64,000 nucleotides of DNA from Tenebrio molitor (GCF_963966145.1 NC_091046.1:1364001-1428000); one strand, 5' to 3'. Counted from the first letter of the stretch, positions 34,570 through 47,142 are shown. Notes: generated by a model from the sequence alone, not told the origin. Numbers and translations: made by a program.

Positions 34570-36292
34570 AATGTCTTGAAATAAAGCTAGTCGTAAGTAC
34601 AGAAAATTGAATTACTTAATTACAATTAATAAAATGAAAGTAGTACAGTATGGTCTACACGTTATGAATTTTAAAGTGGAAATTTTGACGGTTTACGGTG
34701 CTAGAAGAAGTTCCAGAGAAAATTTTACTCGCGAGTCCTCGAAGGTCAAAAAATGCACTTCAACTTGTTGGAGCTGCACCAACAGTGCAACATAACACAA
34801 ACCTACAAACCCAATTGTATCGCATAATCGCTATCTAGCGCTTGAACTTCAAGGAACAAGGTGGAGCCATCACGTCCCGAACGGATCCGAAGAATTCCAA
34901 ACAGCAACACCGTCAACAACAACAATTATCCCCAGATACGATTTGTAAACATCACGAATTTGCCATAATTTGTACCAAAGAGTCAGTAGCGCCCACAGAA
35001 CAATTACCCATACTTCACGTTCAAGTTCTCAACTGTCAAGGTCACTCTTCTAGACTGTGCTTTTCTACGAGATTTATTTTCCTCCGCCCAACAGTTCCTC
35101 TATTGTTGTGTTATTAATGATTACGATATTATTTATTATCCGAGGTCGGATTAGTCCTCCGGGCGTCCCATCCACTTAAGTACTATCCTGCGAGGAGTAC
35201 CAATCCTGCACCGTTCCCATTATTACCGAATCGAGACAGGAAGACGCTTACGTAAACAACGAAACGCCACACAACTGGATTTTATTTTTAAACCAGTCCA
35301 TTGCATAAAATCGAATTGGATATGGTCCTGGTGCAGGTTCGGATTTCAGCCGGACCCAAGGTCGGCCCGCTTCAGGACCGCACTTGTATGAAGAGCGAAA
35401 AAAGCACCAATCACGGTCAACTAGACTCGCTGATAAAACCACTGAGGACAGTTAACAACTTTCCATTGCCTACTTGTATTACGTTTCGTTTTAAAAATAA
35501 TTGCGCTAAGGTCGCTAGGCCTTGTAACAAGTGGCACTCGAAGATTGGCCAAGACAAAGAAGTGACGCCTTCGGAGTCTTGCGTCAGGTGTAATGAAATT
35601 TAAGGTACCGGAGACAATTACCCAAAATTGGCTCTAACGAGCAGTACAGCCTTCTTTTGTTTGACCTAATTAGAAAAAAATTGGAACAGGGACACAAGTG
35701 TTAAAATAAATGAAAAGGATTAAGACTGAAAGTCTAGTTTTTGTACAGTGAGCCAAAAATTTCGAAAACTGGTAATTTGTTTTAGAAATAAGGAGTTTGT
35801 TGGTGTCGGAGAAAGTAGGAAAATAGCTTGACCTTTGAAATTCTTGAATGATACTTTTAGTATTTTAAATGAATCACCCTGTAAACAATTTTGAAAATTT
35901 TAATACCTATATTATTGGTTAAAAAAGTGATTAATTTCTGTCGCCTAAATACTTTTGAACTTTGTAAAAATAGATTTCTTGGAGGCAACCACTTTTCTAT
36001 CCGAAAAAGTGGACTAGCTGCAGGCTTATTTTTTTCAAATTTGACCTTCGGTTAAAGAAACGTGAAATCATTACTACTTGAGCGAGCTGTGACAAATCAT
36101 TCTTTTTTTTTATTGAGCATACGTTATCATTTGAAAAATATTAAAGTAGGTACTTACTTAAAATAACTAAAAAATAATAACCAAAAAATCGGTCCTTCAA
36201 TTATGTATCATTTTCTTTCCAAAGGAACGTTATTGTAAGTTTCGTGCAAATCAGGAAAAGAAGTACTTTGTAACTTAATGAGTCCATTATCC

Positions 36293-36388
36293 TACCTAAC
36301 TTTTGCGGGAAAAATTTCCCGCGTTAGCACTAATACGAGCAAATAAAGTGCTCACGTGGGAAATTTCTCTTCCCGCCTAAGTTAGGTA
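36293..36388. repeat. 96-bp imperfect hairpin
   Basis: The left arm TACCTAACTTTTGCGGGAAA...CGTTAGCAC pairs with the right arm GTGCTCACGTGGGAAATTTC...AAGTTAGGTA over about 38 bp with a few mismatches, leaving an 18-nt loop. The TA ends fit a minimal TA-targeting MITE, and the fold could also yield a small RNA precursor. Confidence 0.5.
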
Positions 36389-37465
36389 AATAACTATTAC
36401 CGAGGGTTTTACTGTTACACACACCGAATAGGCCCCTTAAGATGTATTACATAGATTAAATATTGAAAAATCTTAGTTACCAATTGAATACGCTCAAAAA
36501 ATCCACACAAAACGTATAGAAAAATGTGACATGGATTCATCTGAGGATGGAGGATGAAAATAAATTCGAAAGAACCGAAAGTCGAAACCATTAATGTTAA
36601 CGGGAACTGTATTCCTCCGTCCTCGTGTCTGCTACGATACATTTCTTTTGCTCGAGGTGGCGCCAGTCGTAACGTTTTGTGCATTTTAACCGAACTCGTT
36701 TTAAAATTAAAACATTTCTAACTGTAATTATTTCCAAAATATGGATAATAAATTGGATAATAATGAGTAAATGTATAAAGGATTAATACCATAAAATTAA
36801 AAAAAATTCGGTTTTAGTAAGTTGTGTTACAAAATACAAATAATAAAACAATGTTTACGTTTGCATTACACTTAGAGGACATGCAAAATCATACCTGTAA
36901 ACCCTGGTCCCAACCTGTCGGTGCGGTAAAAGCTCGTTACGGATTGAAACCAATATTATTAATTGAGAGGAGATTATAGACCCGTGAAATATTTGCATTA
37001 TTGAAAGTGTCAACCGTAAATATAGTCGTCTGCAAACAGTCGCGACGAAAGTGTCAAATTAAATGGTAATTCTTTGTTCGAGAACAATGCGGCCGAGGCG
37101 ACTGTGATACCATTTTGGTGCGAGGCCCACGAGGACGCCCACGTCGGAGGTGAAGAGAAATTCGTCACGGGGTGGAAAAATAAAAATTTTACGCAGAAGT
37201 ACAGGTCTGAGGACTAAGGAAATAATCAAGGAAATATTTCTGAGTGAAAAATTAATTTGCGTTTAGAGGAGTCGCACTATGGCGTACGAGTTAGACGCTT
37301 GATCTAGCGTTGAAATCACCACAGAATTGCTTAATATCTGTTTAAAAACGTTATTAATGAGACAAAATTTGATTAAAACACTAATTTTCGCTTATTAAAA
37401 CTGGTCTCAAAAATGGCCTTATGGATAATCATCACTTTTTGAAAAAAAATTCTAAATGTGGAATA

Positions 37466-37903
37466 TACAGGGTGTCTCAAAATTCGCGAATTTCGAATTC
37501 AGAGCGTGGTAGGGAAGGACCCAGTGGAGCTCGAAAAATACTTAGAAAAAAAATCGCTTTTCCTGAAGAAGCACTTTAATTTTGTTCAATACATAGCTGC
37601 CTTCATATCCACAGTGGCAAAATACTATTCTAGCTACGTTTACTCCAAAGTAAAGCTATTCCTCAAAAAATTGTTTTACGTTATTATTTTCCACAATCAT
37701 CTACACCATAAAATAAATAACAATAAACACTGAACTTTTGAGCCTGTATTTGAAGAAAACGTACTTCAAAGAGTGCACTTTTAGACCAATGTATCTTTGT
37801 GGGGGGAGTCTCGATTTTTTTTAAATTTCCATATTTGGACTACTGAAGTGATCCCCTACAACGCTCTGATTTCGCAATTCCGCGAATTTTGAAACACCCT
37901 GTA
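37466..37903 (+). mobile_element. 438-bp TA-flanked MITE with ~48-bp inverted ends
   Basis: The left end TACAGGGTGTCTCAAAATTC is mirrored by the right end GAATTTTGAAACACCCTGTA. The similarity continues inward through CAGAGCGTGGTAGGG / CCCTACAACGCTCTG, for about 48 bp per arm. TA lies at both ends. A 91-codon frame inside (37,458-37,733) has no transposase signature. It resembles non-autonomous Tc1/mariner-type elements with CAGGGTGT ends. Confidence 0.75.
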
Positions 37904-38779
37904 TGAATACAGAAATTAAGTTGGTACAGGAATGAACGTTTGGGGTCCACCCAGTTTAAAAGCAGGGGAGTAAATAAATATTTCAGTGAGAAGATGGAAT
38001 TTAGGCGTCTGCTCTGGCATCGAAGTCACTCGCAATATCTCCCCAATTACGTAAGTGTAAAATCCGTGCCTCAAAAAACGCTTTCCGCCATTTCATAAAT
38101 TCTGTAACGCATCTTGTGAAAATATTTGTAGTGTTTTTGTCGCAACAGTACGCATTGTCCTGTCGTGATTTCATCAATCACCACTCGATTAAAACGCTGA
38201 AACTACAAACGGCTCCACAATTATGAAAATTGCGCAAAACCGGAATTGAAAGTATCGACTGTACTCGCACGTTTTTCCAAAACTCTTCGACAACAAATCA
38301 CCTCCAAATTCGCCAAGGCACTCGTGCGAAGCATGTGGGAACCGAAGAAGTGACTCAGTAAGTAGCCCAGAACGTGTTCGTTCCTCCGTTATCTTGGTCC
38401 TGTCAGCGGTCACTCAGCCTCATTTGCATACAATACGGCCTTCAGAAGTACGCCGTGTCGTGGAAAACTGGCTCTCCTCGCCTTACAAGACGCGGATGGC
38501 GAGCTTTTCCTTAAATTGCAGCTTGCGCAACGGTCGCTCTTGGATTGTTTCCATCGGTCGAGTTTTGCTCATTATCGATTTCATTCGATATGATTTGTTT
38601 CTTTTATCTGGGCCCGTGATGGGTAATTCGACACAGGTGTTCCCATGGTCATATATGGCGTACGTTAGAAACCGGCCATTATCGATATTGACAGATGATC
38701 GATGGTCACTTTCGGGAGTCCGTTGGTTCGATTGGTCTTGCTGGGGATGAGGAGTTGCGCCACCGCCTTACCTCACGCA

Positions 38780-38885
38780 CATCTTTACAGATTTGGGAAC
38801 AAATCAGTCCACTATCTAAGAAAGAATAAAAAAAAAATCATTTGAGTTGGCATTTTCAGTTTTTGTTCTTTGCAAAACTCAATAC
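38780..38885 (+). repeat. Fragment of dispersed repeat 'R' close to the start of copy B
   Basis: CATCTTTACAGATTTGGGAA, CAAATCAGTCC, CATTTGAGTTGGCATTTTCAG and TTGTTCTTTGCAAAAC match the reverse complement of 13,230-13,375 in the same order. Its orientation is the same as the fragment at 11,261, and it ends about 210 bp before copy B begins. Confidence 0.6.
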
Positions 38886-40507
38886 GGAAGTAGTTATTTA
38901 CATTAGAGTAGGGTAGGTGCATTTTACAGCGCGACAACTAGGTTTCAGGCACGAGGCGAAGCCGAGTGGTTAATTTATTAAAGTGTCATATAGCTTTTAT
39001 GAAATGTTAGGACGAAATGTGTATTTAGAATGAACTGTCGAATATGAAATGGAATTTGTAGATGCAAAATAATTCTTATGAAAAAAAAGCAAAAGAAAGA
39101 ACAAGTAAATGTTTGTATCGGGGGCAAATGGCAAATTGGCAAATAAATAGTAACTCGCCGACACTGAAAGGCACCGGACAAGTCGTTTGATAGTACTGAC
39201 AGTCCGTGGTCGCCATCCATCAAGCGTCACTGAAAAACGGTACCAACCACCTCGCCCATTCAATCCGCTTACTTTCAGCCGCATTTTGCCCATTTCCCTT
39301 CAATGGTAGTGCACCCATACACCAGACAATGACTTAGTGTTATTGTCAACACATGCGTTTCACATCGGTACGAAAGCAACCGGTGTAATTCGATTACGCA
39401 ACAAAATTACACACCGAACGTACTTGCCTACTCATTTAGAACGAAAGTTGTACCGAGTGATAAACGACAAACTGTTGCATAGCTCGCGGTGCTAATGTTA
39501 ATTAGAAATTAATCGCGGTACGAATCTTACCGATTCTAGAGCGTCCTCTAGAGCGGATTCTGATCATTCTTCCACCTGGAACAGAACGAAGAGGTAATGC
39601 GAAGAACCTGTCACGATGGAATATTTATCGGTTCGGAACGCTCTTTACATAATGTTAACGATGAGGCAGCGTCGACAAAAAATATATATTATGGTTGTCG
39701 GTTTTGTAATTTGCGTATGTTAGTTATTTAGTTAGAATTGGTAACGTGTTGGGCAACGATAAATCGTCGAGGTGCCAATATCAGCACCGAAATATGAATG
39801 GATAATTGGACAGCTTTGTGGTTTAATAAATTTTCTCCAAAAATAATCGTTTCTAGATTTCTTTGGGAGTGGTGAAAGGAGCTCGTCCATAAAGGTGTTG
39901 TCTTTCAATTAAATGGCTGATAGTCTCGTTAGTTTAAATTGGCACACATATGGCGCTAGCGTTTCGCAAGTGCGATAAAAATTAACGAACAACAGACGTC
40001 CACAAATGAAAACGCAAAAATTACAAATATTCGACGATAAATTGTGACCTGGTTGGAGCGACTTGTGCGGGAATAAATCAAAGAAATCACGAGATAATTA
40101 TGCATTTTGCGACAGTGCACGCTACGATTAAGAGGAGAAAAGAGTTTCAATTTGACACACAACTTTGATTTATTCTTTTGACATCTAATTTTAATCGACC
40201 AAAGGTGAAGTATGGAATTTTAAATAGTCATAATGGTCCAGTCAAATTGAAATTTTGTTTGTATCAATCAATGTAATTAGGCGTTGTTGTACATTTGCAT
40301 AATCAGGAAATTGATTGAACAATTCATACATACAAATATGTACAAAGATTCAAAATAGTAGATTATATCATTAAGAGTAGAAGTGAGACTTTTTCTGCTA
40401 AGCCCAGAGATTGCAGATCGAGGCGAAGTCGAGGTCGCAACTGCGCGAAAACAAATGTTACATCCTAGCTTTTCGAATTATATTTTTTATTTTTGTTTTA
40501 ATAAAAC

Positions 40508-40528
40508 TACAAACACTGAGTGTTTGTA
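40508..40528. other. 21-bp perfect palindrome unique to copy B
   Basis: TACAAACACT-G-AGTGTTTGTA sits in about 25 bp that are absent from the matching place in copy A (near 15,300). TA at both edges suggests a collapsed pair of transposon ends. Confidence 0.4.
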
Positions 40529-40669
40529 AAAAAGAAAAAAAAAAGAAATTTTGACATCCGAGTGTGTTCAGACGTGCGACCACCTGCGAGCCGCGGTCTT
40601 ATTAGCGAATTCCTGCAGTTTTCCGTCCGCCAACGGACTTTCATCGGTTACAAATCGCACTTACCCAAC

Positions 40670-40858
40670 ATGATTGAGGCGAAACCACAACAAACAAACA
40701 TGAACATGATCATGAACGGAGAGTCGTCCTGCCCACTCCGGTGTCGCTATCAGTGTCACTTTGTCATCGACCCTCCCGAATACAAATCGATCCTTCGACA
40801 CATTCATCCGTCAAAAATTGACAAACACACGGAACCAATAACGTCGCCAATTTATTAG
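40670..40858 (+). CDS. Candidate 62-residue Cys/His small protein (copy B)
   Basis: It encodes the same 62 residues as the copy A frame at 14,970-15,158 (ESSCPLRCRYQCHFVIDPP in the centre). Differences are ATT/ATC at codon 2 and ATC/ATT in the ILRH stretch, both silent. An initiator-like TTCAGAC lies about 100 bp upstream (near 40,567) in the same strand sense, which would make a short leader with no upstream ATG before 40,670 in the frame. No intron is evident. The function is unknown. Confidence 0.4.
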   Translation: MIEAKPQQTNMNMIMNGESSCPLRCRYQCHFVIDPPEYKSILRHIHPSKIDKHTEPITSPIY

Positions 40859-42771
40859 GATCGTGCGAGGCGAGCGTGGGACGGCGAGTATTCCTCGATT
40901 TCTTCTAGATTGTAAAAGTGTCGTAAACAAGCTAGATGAAATCTGATAAGAACAATAATTCCAAGACGCAATTAGAAAAATTGTCCGGTAGAAAGCAATC
41001 GGCGGGAAAAAATCGGAGCCAGTTCCGAAATCGAAAGGAAGTCTCGTTGCCCAACGGATCGTGCAGAAATCGATCGCGAGAACGTGATCTCGTCTGTTTG
41101 CGTTGTTGAGGATGGTGGAGCTCAGGAACTGATTTTTTTCGGTAAGGATAATGAGGCGAAACGAGGCTGGCCGCAAGGACGACTCGACGCCGGAGTTGTA
41201 AAATCAGCGAGCCACTATCATTAAGGATATTCATTACAGGATAATTACCCGACGGAATCTAGACTGCAAAGTCGCTCTCGCAAGTGTCGGTTGTGAAATT
41301 AATAACAGGATAAAAATGATAATAACAATAATTTATTTGTCGGTTTCATGCAAAATCGATTATAGGACGGAATTTTAATTGAACGGTACAACGAAAACAA
41401 ACCGATAAGTGCAAAATCGAATTTTTTGCGAATTAAAAATTGGCAATTAACAATCTACGGCTGATGGTGCTCTATGTAGAAGAAATGAAAATGCGAATTT
41501 AGAAAAAATATTATGTCGATGAATCGAACCAGATTGTTGTGATATTTTAACAAAACCGCGAGAACGAGGACATTAACGTAAGAAACGATTTCGGTGGACT
41601 TTTCCTTTTCGGTTAGTTGTTAAAAAATCACAGAAATTTCACGGACTGGTTGCAAAATCTTATTAATAAAATCGATGAAGGATAGAAGTCGTTGTAGAAA
41701 TATCACTTTGGATTTTTTATGGATGTCTGTCGACGTAAAGTGCTTGTTTCGCATTCAGAATCGGTGCGGTTTACGAAATTTTCCTGGAAAATAAACTCGA
41801 AACTGAATCTCCTCGTTTAGATTTGATGGCTTCAATTTCAAAACGACTGCAGGATTGGATTTCACTGTATATTTTTATATTTTACTATTTGCTCGTTGAA
41901 AATTAAAATTGCAAATTTAATGGATACTATTTTTTATAAAATCTATCCTATGGTGATTCGTGAAGATATAAATTAAATCTATTTCGCAAATGAAAAGACA
42001 TAATATGTTTGTTTTATTGAAAATTTTGTTTTTCTTAGAAAAACCGTAAAAAAAATGTGGTCCCTTGAATTACAAATTTCTTCCTTTGACTTGGTTCATC
42101 TATTAATAGATTCTTTCTTGTCAATAATGTACTGAGTGAATTTTTGTTAATAATATATTACAGAGAAAGTTTTTCACATTAAGTTTATGACGAACAAAAT
42201 TCTTTTTGTTCGAATGAAAAAATAACTTTACTTTTTCTAAATTTTGAGCAAAATTGCAACATGTGTATAGTCAATATGATTCCTTAGACATTAGGAAAAA
42301 TGTAATATGATTTGTTAATGTCAATTTTTATATTCCAAGTTAGTTCTATCAATAGTACATTCTTCAACGAGCGTATAATGATGGCTATTATTCAAGAGGA
42401 TGAAAATTCCAACACGAGCCATAGGCGAGTGGTGGAATCGTCCGAGTGCTGCATATATCTGAGTTTCCTTTTTGTATTTAAAACTCTTGAAATAACAAAA
42501 CTGAAGACTGTTACGACAGGTATTAGTCTGTGTTTTGAAAATGATTTACGAGTAATTGGTGACACTTTCAAAGTTCTTCTTTTAAACATGTATAGTATTT
42601 TTTATTTGATTTATATTTCCTTTATTTTTATTCTGAATCGTAACATACAAGGCCAACAAACCGTTTTTTTTTTAATGGAACACAAAATTCTAGTTCCACC
42701 AAGTAGTTTTCAGGCGATTTACCATTGTACCTGTCTAGGTATCTGGCTTTGGAAATCTCAATCAGATCCAA

Positions 42772-45700
42772 TTTGGACAAGCTAAAACCAGTCGGTCTTT
42801 TATTTTTTGTATCTATTTTTTTTTTGGAAACCTCGCCAGACTAACGACCTCTAATTGAATTGTAGACCACCCTGATGTAACATCATTAGTAAAAAATTAA
42901 GTGAAACCATCGACAGGTCCAGATCGAAACATCTCTTTAAAACCGCACCTAGTCCCCTCTAGGTCTAATCATGATTTCTTATCCGCACACACACGTTAAA
43001 ATAACAGCGCGGCTCGTTCCCAAACACGAAAATGATGACATCTCGCCGAGAAAAAAATTCACGCCCATAAATAACCACGGCCAGGAGAATGATTTACTCG
43101 CATGGCCGAAAGCGATCGAAAATTCGATCGGTGGAATTGTTCCCGAAGGACGATTAGTAATTTTATTGGTCTATTACGGTGTGTCGCTTTGAATCGATCT
43201 TATTTATTGGGTGATTAATTCTCAGCGTACAGAAGAAGTCTTCTAAATATTAGGAGAGTCGATAAGTTATCATTCGATCGAAAAGTATGACGAGCAATTA
43301 AACGGTTTACATGGAATTACGATTTCGGACGAAGTGAAAGCTTTTTACTCGTTCAAATGTGATGTACTAATTGAAAATTCAGTTTCCTCACCAGTTTACC
43401 TGAGTCGAAAAAATCTCGAAAATTCGACCATCGATCAAAATCGATTCGACTCCCTCCAAAACATTCTGGGCGGGTGTTTGACACTTAAACTTCAACTGAG
43501 AGTGCAGGTTTCTCTTCCTGAACGCCATTTTTATCCAGCACAATGGACTTCAGGAGTGTTTCGCTCCGAGACTGCCTTTACCATTGTTCCGTGAAGAATT
43601 TCCAACAGAATTGCACATGCGATTTTGCTCCGGAAAAATCACGATCGCACACCTTTTCTGTGGTGTTTCCGGAACACGGCTTAATTTATGCAAATGCGAA
43701 TTACATATTGATATTCACGAAGATCGACGATTTATCATGGATTTGTTGTGTCTTGAACACCTGTCGTGGTGCCGACCTGACACTTTTTTTCTCCTTCGGC
43801 TAATTAAGTCGCCGGTTCGTCCTGAAAACGGACGTGTTGTAACGAGGAACTTTTCAAAAACTGTTTGTTGTACTAAGTTGAATAATGTATGAAGCTGTAA
43901 AAAGTTTGTTGCAAATTAATTAACCGAATGATAAATTTCCTTCGGGAAGAAAGTTGTTGCGAAAAAATCGGCAATTATATAAATCTATACACGTTATATT
44001 AATTTTTCTGTCGCGAAGATTTAATCTCGATCGAGAGGCGGTTACGCAAACTTCCGAAATTTTACGAGTCCCGAGGTCCAGCTGTCGTAATTATTCTAGG
44101 TCAATTTTTTTTTAAATTTAGTCAAATTTTTTTAATTTAGATCTGTACCCACCTGTATCCCCATCCTAAATCTTCATATATCTTTACCTCCTCGCTCTTT
44201 CTGCGTGTCCCCATTATCTTCCTGTATACCGGATCTTCCTATATCTCCTCCAGATCTCCCTGTATGTATCTTCCTTAATCTCCTCTACTATCTTTCGTAA
44301 GCATTTGTGTATCTTCCACCCGGAATCTACCTGCATCTCCTTTCCAGGTTTTAAAGTATTCCCCCCTGATCTCTCTGTATTTTCCATGGATCTTTCATCC
44401 CGGATCCTTTAGTATCATTCGTAGGTGCCCCGATATCTCCTTCGCATCTCCCTATATCTTACACGAATCTCTCTGCATCTTCCTGTATCTCCCCCGCTTC
44501 TCTCTCTCTGTATATTCCCATGATATCCCTGTATTCTGGATCATGGTCAAGATTTTCCCTTATCTTTTCCAGATCTGAATCTTTAGCAGATCTCTCTGTA
44601 TTTCCCATCCCGTCTCTCCTCCCAACTCCCATCCAAACTTTTGTTATCTCCTTCGGACCTCCTCGTGTCTTCCATGAATCTCTCTGAATCTTTTTGCTTT
44701 TTAAAGTAAATCGAAAATCGTCATTCTCAAGGAGGTAACTGAGTTGTTACTTCCGGAACTTCAAAAATTGGAAAATCTTGGCCAACATTTTGGTTTTGTT
44801 CGCTATATTGTTCAGTAATATTATTTTCGTCCATCTCTATATTTTATTTAAATTTTCAGAAAACACAAAAACCGACGGAATTTAATCAGCGAAAGCATTT
44901 TTATGACCATGTCGTGTTGTTCAGCCATTCATTATTTTTTTATTAACGCTCTAATTTGCTTCAAGTTTTTTTCTAATAACCTCTCTGTATTATTTAATCG
45001 TTTTTAGCTTCCTCCTTTACCAAATTCATTTCGCCTTCACTGTTACCTCCCAAAGGACCATTTATGAACGTTTCAATGATTCTTCCTTAACTAAATCCAT
45101 AATTGCATCTTTCAATCGTGCCACTTTGAATAATTCTCTTGTCTGGAGCATTGCCAATGCTTCCCCGGGGCAATCATTAATGTCGTCAGAAGACAATCCG
45201 AGAAGTGAAAAAATCATTACTTAACCATTACAATCGCACCACTGCTAGGTATAATTTCACATATCGGATAAGAATTTTTCAAAAGCTAATGAGCCACCGC
45301 TTTCTCTTCTCTCGGCGATTTTTCATCGACAGGCCCAAATCGCCACAAATCATTCTCAGAATTTTCGAGGACGACTGACGCATGCAGAACGGGGAAAATG
45401 CACCAGATCTGCACGGTCGACTAGTTTAGTGGATTTGTCTGCAGATGCCCAAATTTGAGAGCAAAATGCCCTCGGCCCTTTCTACTCATTTTGTTTCCCG
45501 ATCCATGACGACTTCCTAGTCTCGCATATATCACCATAATCACCCAACAACAATTATCAAATGTTCTTTCACTCGCTTTTTGGAAAGTCGGTTTATGCAA
45601 AAAATGCAAATTAATAAAGTTTAATTATATCACAGGACGCGAGACTTTTAGAGAACTCTGGCGGAAATTATGCTTGCGACTAATTACCTTTCTAGTTTTA

Positions 45701-47136
45701 GCACAATGCAGTTTTTCTAAATGCAAATTATCGGAATTAGGTGTTAAACGTGTGTTAAGCAACAGGCTCAGGGCGAGACGTTAGATAACGCAATAATCAC
45801 GGAGTTTTGCTTTCACGGGTCCACGGATCGAGAAGAAAATCTTCGCCTACCAGACCAGGTGATAATTAAGGAGGCAAGGATTAGAAATTGGAGACTGAGA
45901 TCAATGTCATAAGTGCGGTAATTGGCCGAATGTGGTAATGAAGATAAATTGTCTCGTCGGAAATTTGAAGTTAAAAGGTTGTGTCAACTTGGGGAAAATT
46001 TGAGAGAAAGTGCAGAAGATTTTTGGTAAAATTTTATTGTGCGGCGGTGGATTTCGATTTTTCGCAGGTTGCTCTATTAAGTAACAAAGTAAACGTCGCC
46101 TTAGCGGGAGCTGAGGCAAAAAACTCTTACATCTGGTCCGTTGTAAAACATAAAACAGGAAATGGTGAAGATAATTGCTCGGCTATCTGAGATAATTTCA
46201 GCAATTTGTACTTGAAAAAATTCCAGTTTCTGGACGATTTGCTCTGCTGCAGACCATAATTAAAAAGTGTGGAGCCACGCCCGAGATGTGTTCCGTTTGT
46301 GGATCTATTAAATTGCCTATTACCGAAAAAAGTCGTGATACACACACCGAATTATGTAACTCCATTGAAATGAAACAGATTTCCTCGAGACAATTTCATA
46401 ACAACGAGCAAATTAAAAACGAAATTTTTATTCTATTATCGCTCCGACAATAAAAATTAACGAATTGATGAAATTCTGTCACCGATTTAATCTCGCCTTG
46501 CTCGTGTACGCGTTTAAGACACAATGGCAATTAGAAAAGTTCCCAGCAAATTAAATTAAATTGAATTAAAAAAAACGTGTTGACAACTCATTAGATTGTG
46601 ATTTTCTCATGTCCATTATCATTTAAATTATTACAATTTTTATCGGTAGGATCTCCAAGGATCAAGGCGGAAACCTGAAAACCCATTTAGCGACTGTTTA
46701 TTAGCATCAGAAATAGAATTTGCATTGTTCGAAACTATGCCGAGCATTGTTCTCCGACCTTAGTGGGTGTACCATGGGAATCACTCGAAATTCGTGTTAT
46801 TATTAATAATTGTGTAATAATTGCGATTACAGCGGTTTTGAGATAAAGAAATGAGATAATATGCGTCCAGACGCGTGCAATTGGACTCAAATCGGGCGAA
46901 GAAGAGGCTCGTCGAGCTATCTGATCGTAACGTAACGGAAAAGAATCTGAAGTACGAAGGTGACTGAAAAAATTAGGAAGAAGGAACTGATTTGGTGCAT
47001 TTGAAAGTGTAAATTTGCCGACCTTGTAACCGCTTAGTTGCAGATGCAGTTTAATTAAAATTACGGAAAATAGTGAAGTGTTAAATGGTTGTCGGTTGTT
47101 GCACCTCGACCACCATAAAAATATTAATACTATCCA
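42772..47136. other. Non-coding block of copy B
   Basis: It aligns with 15,990-20,483. No coding exon is recognised. Short insertions and deletions relative to copy A are common, for example a 12-bp difference at the GCCGAGCACTCGGCCGAGCA region (20,093 in A). Confidence 0.45.
44150..44700 (+). repeat. Pyrimidine-rich degenerate minisatellite (copy B)
   Basis: It is the counterpart of 17,405-17,960, with units such as ATCTTCCTGTATCTCC and CCAGATCTCCCTGTATGTA. Unit order differs from copy A, so the array has turned over since the duplication. Confidence 0.65.
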
Positions 47137-47142
47137 TTTATT
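47137..47142 (-). terminator. Poly(A) signal of the CCDC42-like gene (copy B)
   Basis: TTTATT (AATAAA on the minus strand) lies 42 bp beyond the stop at 47,184, as in copy A. Confidence 0.55.

Larger units (their letters stand above)
11423..34618 (+). repeat. Segmental duplication, copy A (portion matched in this window)
   Basis: From GAACAAGTAAATG at 11,423 onward the sequence matches 39,099 onward in the same orientation, apart from one inverted segment and several insertions. Matching pairs include 11,423/39,099, 16,763/43,543, 21,752/48,404, 22,245/48,896, 26,278/56,189 and 34,618/64,000. To the left of the start the two flanks are unrelated. Copy A probably extends further right, since copy B is still matching when the window ends. 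Confidence 0.95.
22457..34618. other. Presumed first intron or intergenic region, copy A
   Basis: About 12 kb without a recognised coding exon. G/C-richer blocks that are highly similar in copy B (24,010-24,330, 24,560-25,005, 26,080-26,480, 28,130-28,740, 29,330-29,660) have no conserved coding frame and look like conserved non-coding sequence. The remainder is AT-rich, with many TAATTA-type homeodomain-like sites, especially at 26,560-27,560 and 30,760-34,600. Confidence 0.4.
34619..39098. other. Segment between matched copy A and the start of copy B
   Basis: This 4.5-kb stretch has no match elsewhere in the window, because copy B would continue past base 64,000. No gene is recognised. Reading frames at 35,301-35,603, 36,415-36,684 and 38,189-38,750 have no codon bias or domain. 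It contains a hairpin (36,293-36,388), a MITE (37,466-37,903) and a fragment of repeat R (38,780-38,885). Confidence 0.45.
40450..42770 (+). other. Counterpart of the inverted segment in copy B
   Basis: It aligns with the reverse complement of 13,640-15,350. It is longer because about 540 bp (about 41,940-42,480) has no match in copy A. At its left, 40,306-40,450 is B-specific and contains GATCGAGGCGAAGTCGAGG. Confidence 0.75.

Noticed and set aside
37458..37733. 91-codon frame in the 438-bp MITE
   Set aside because: The start overlaps the inverted end and the protein lacks any transposase signature.
38189..38750. Opposed frames left of copy B as a possible gene
   Set aside because: There is no codon bias, domain, or consistent splice sites.
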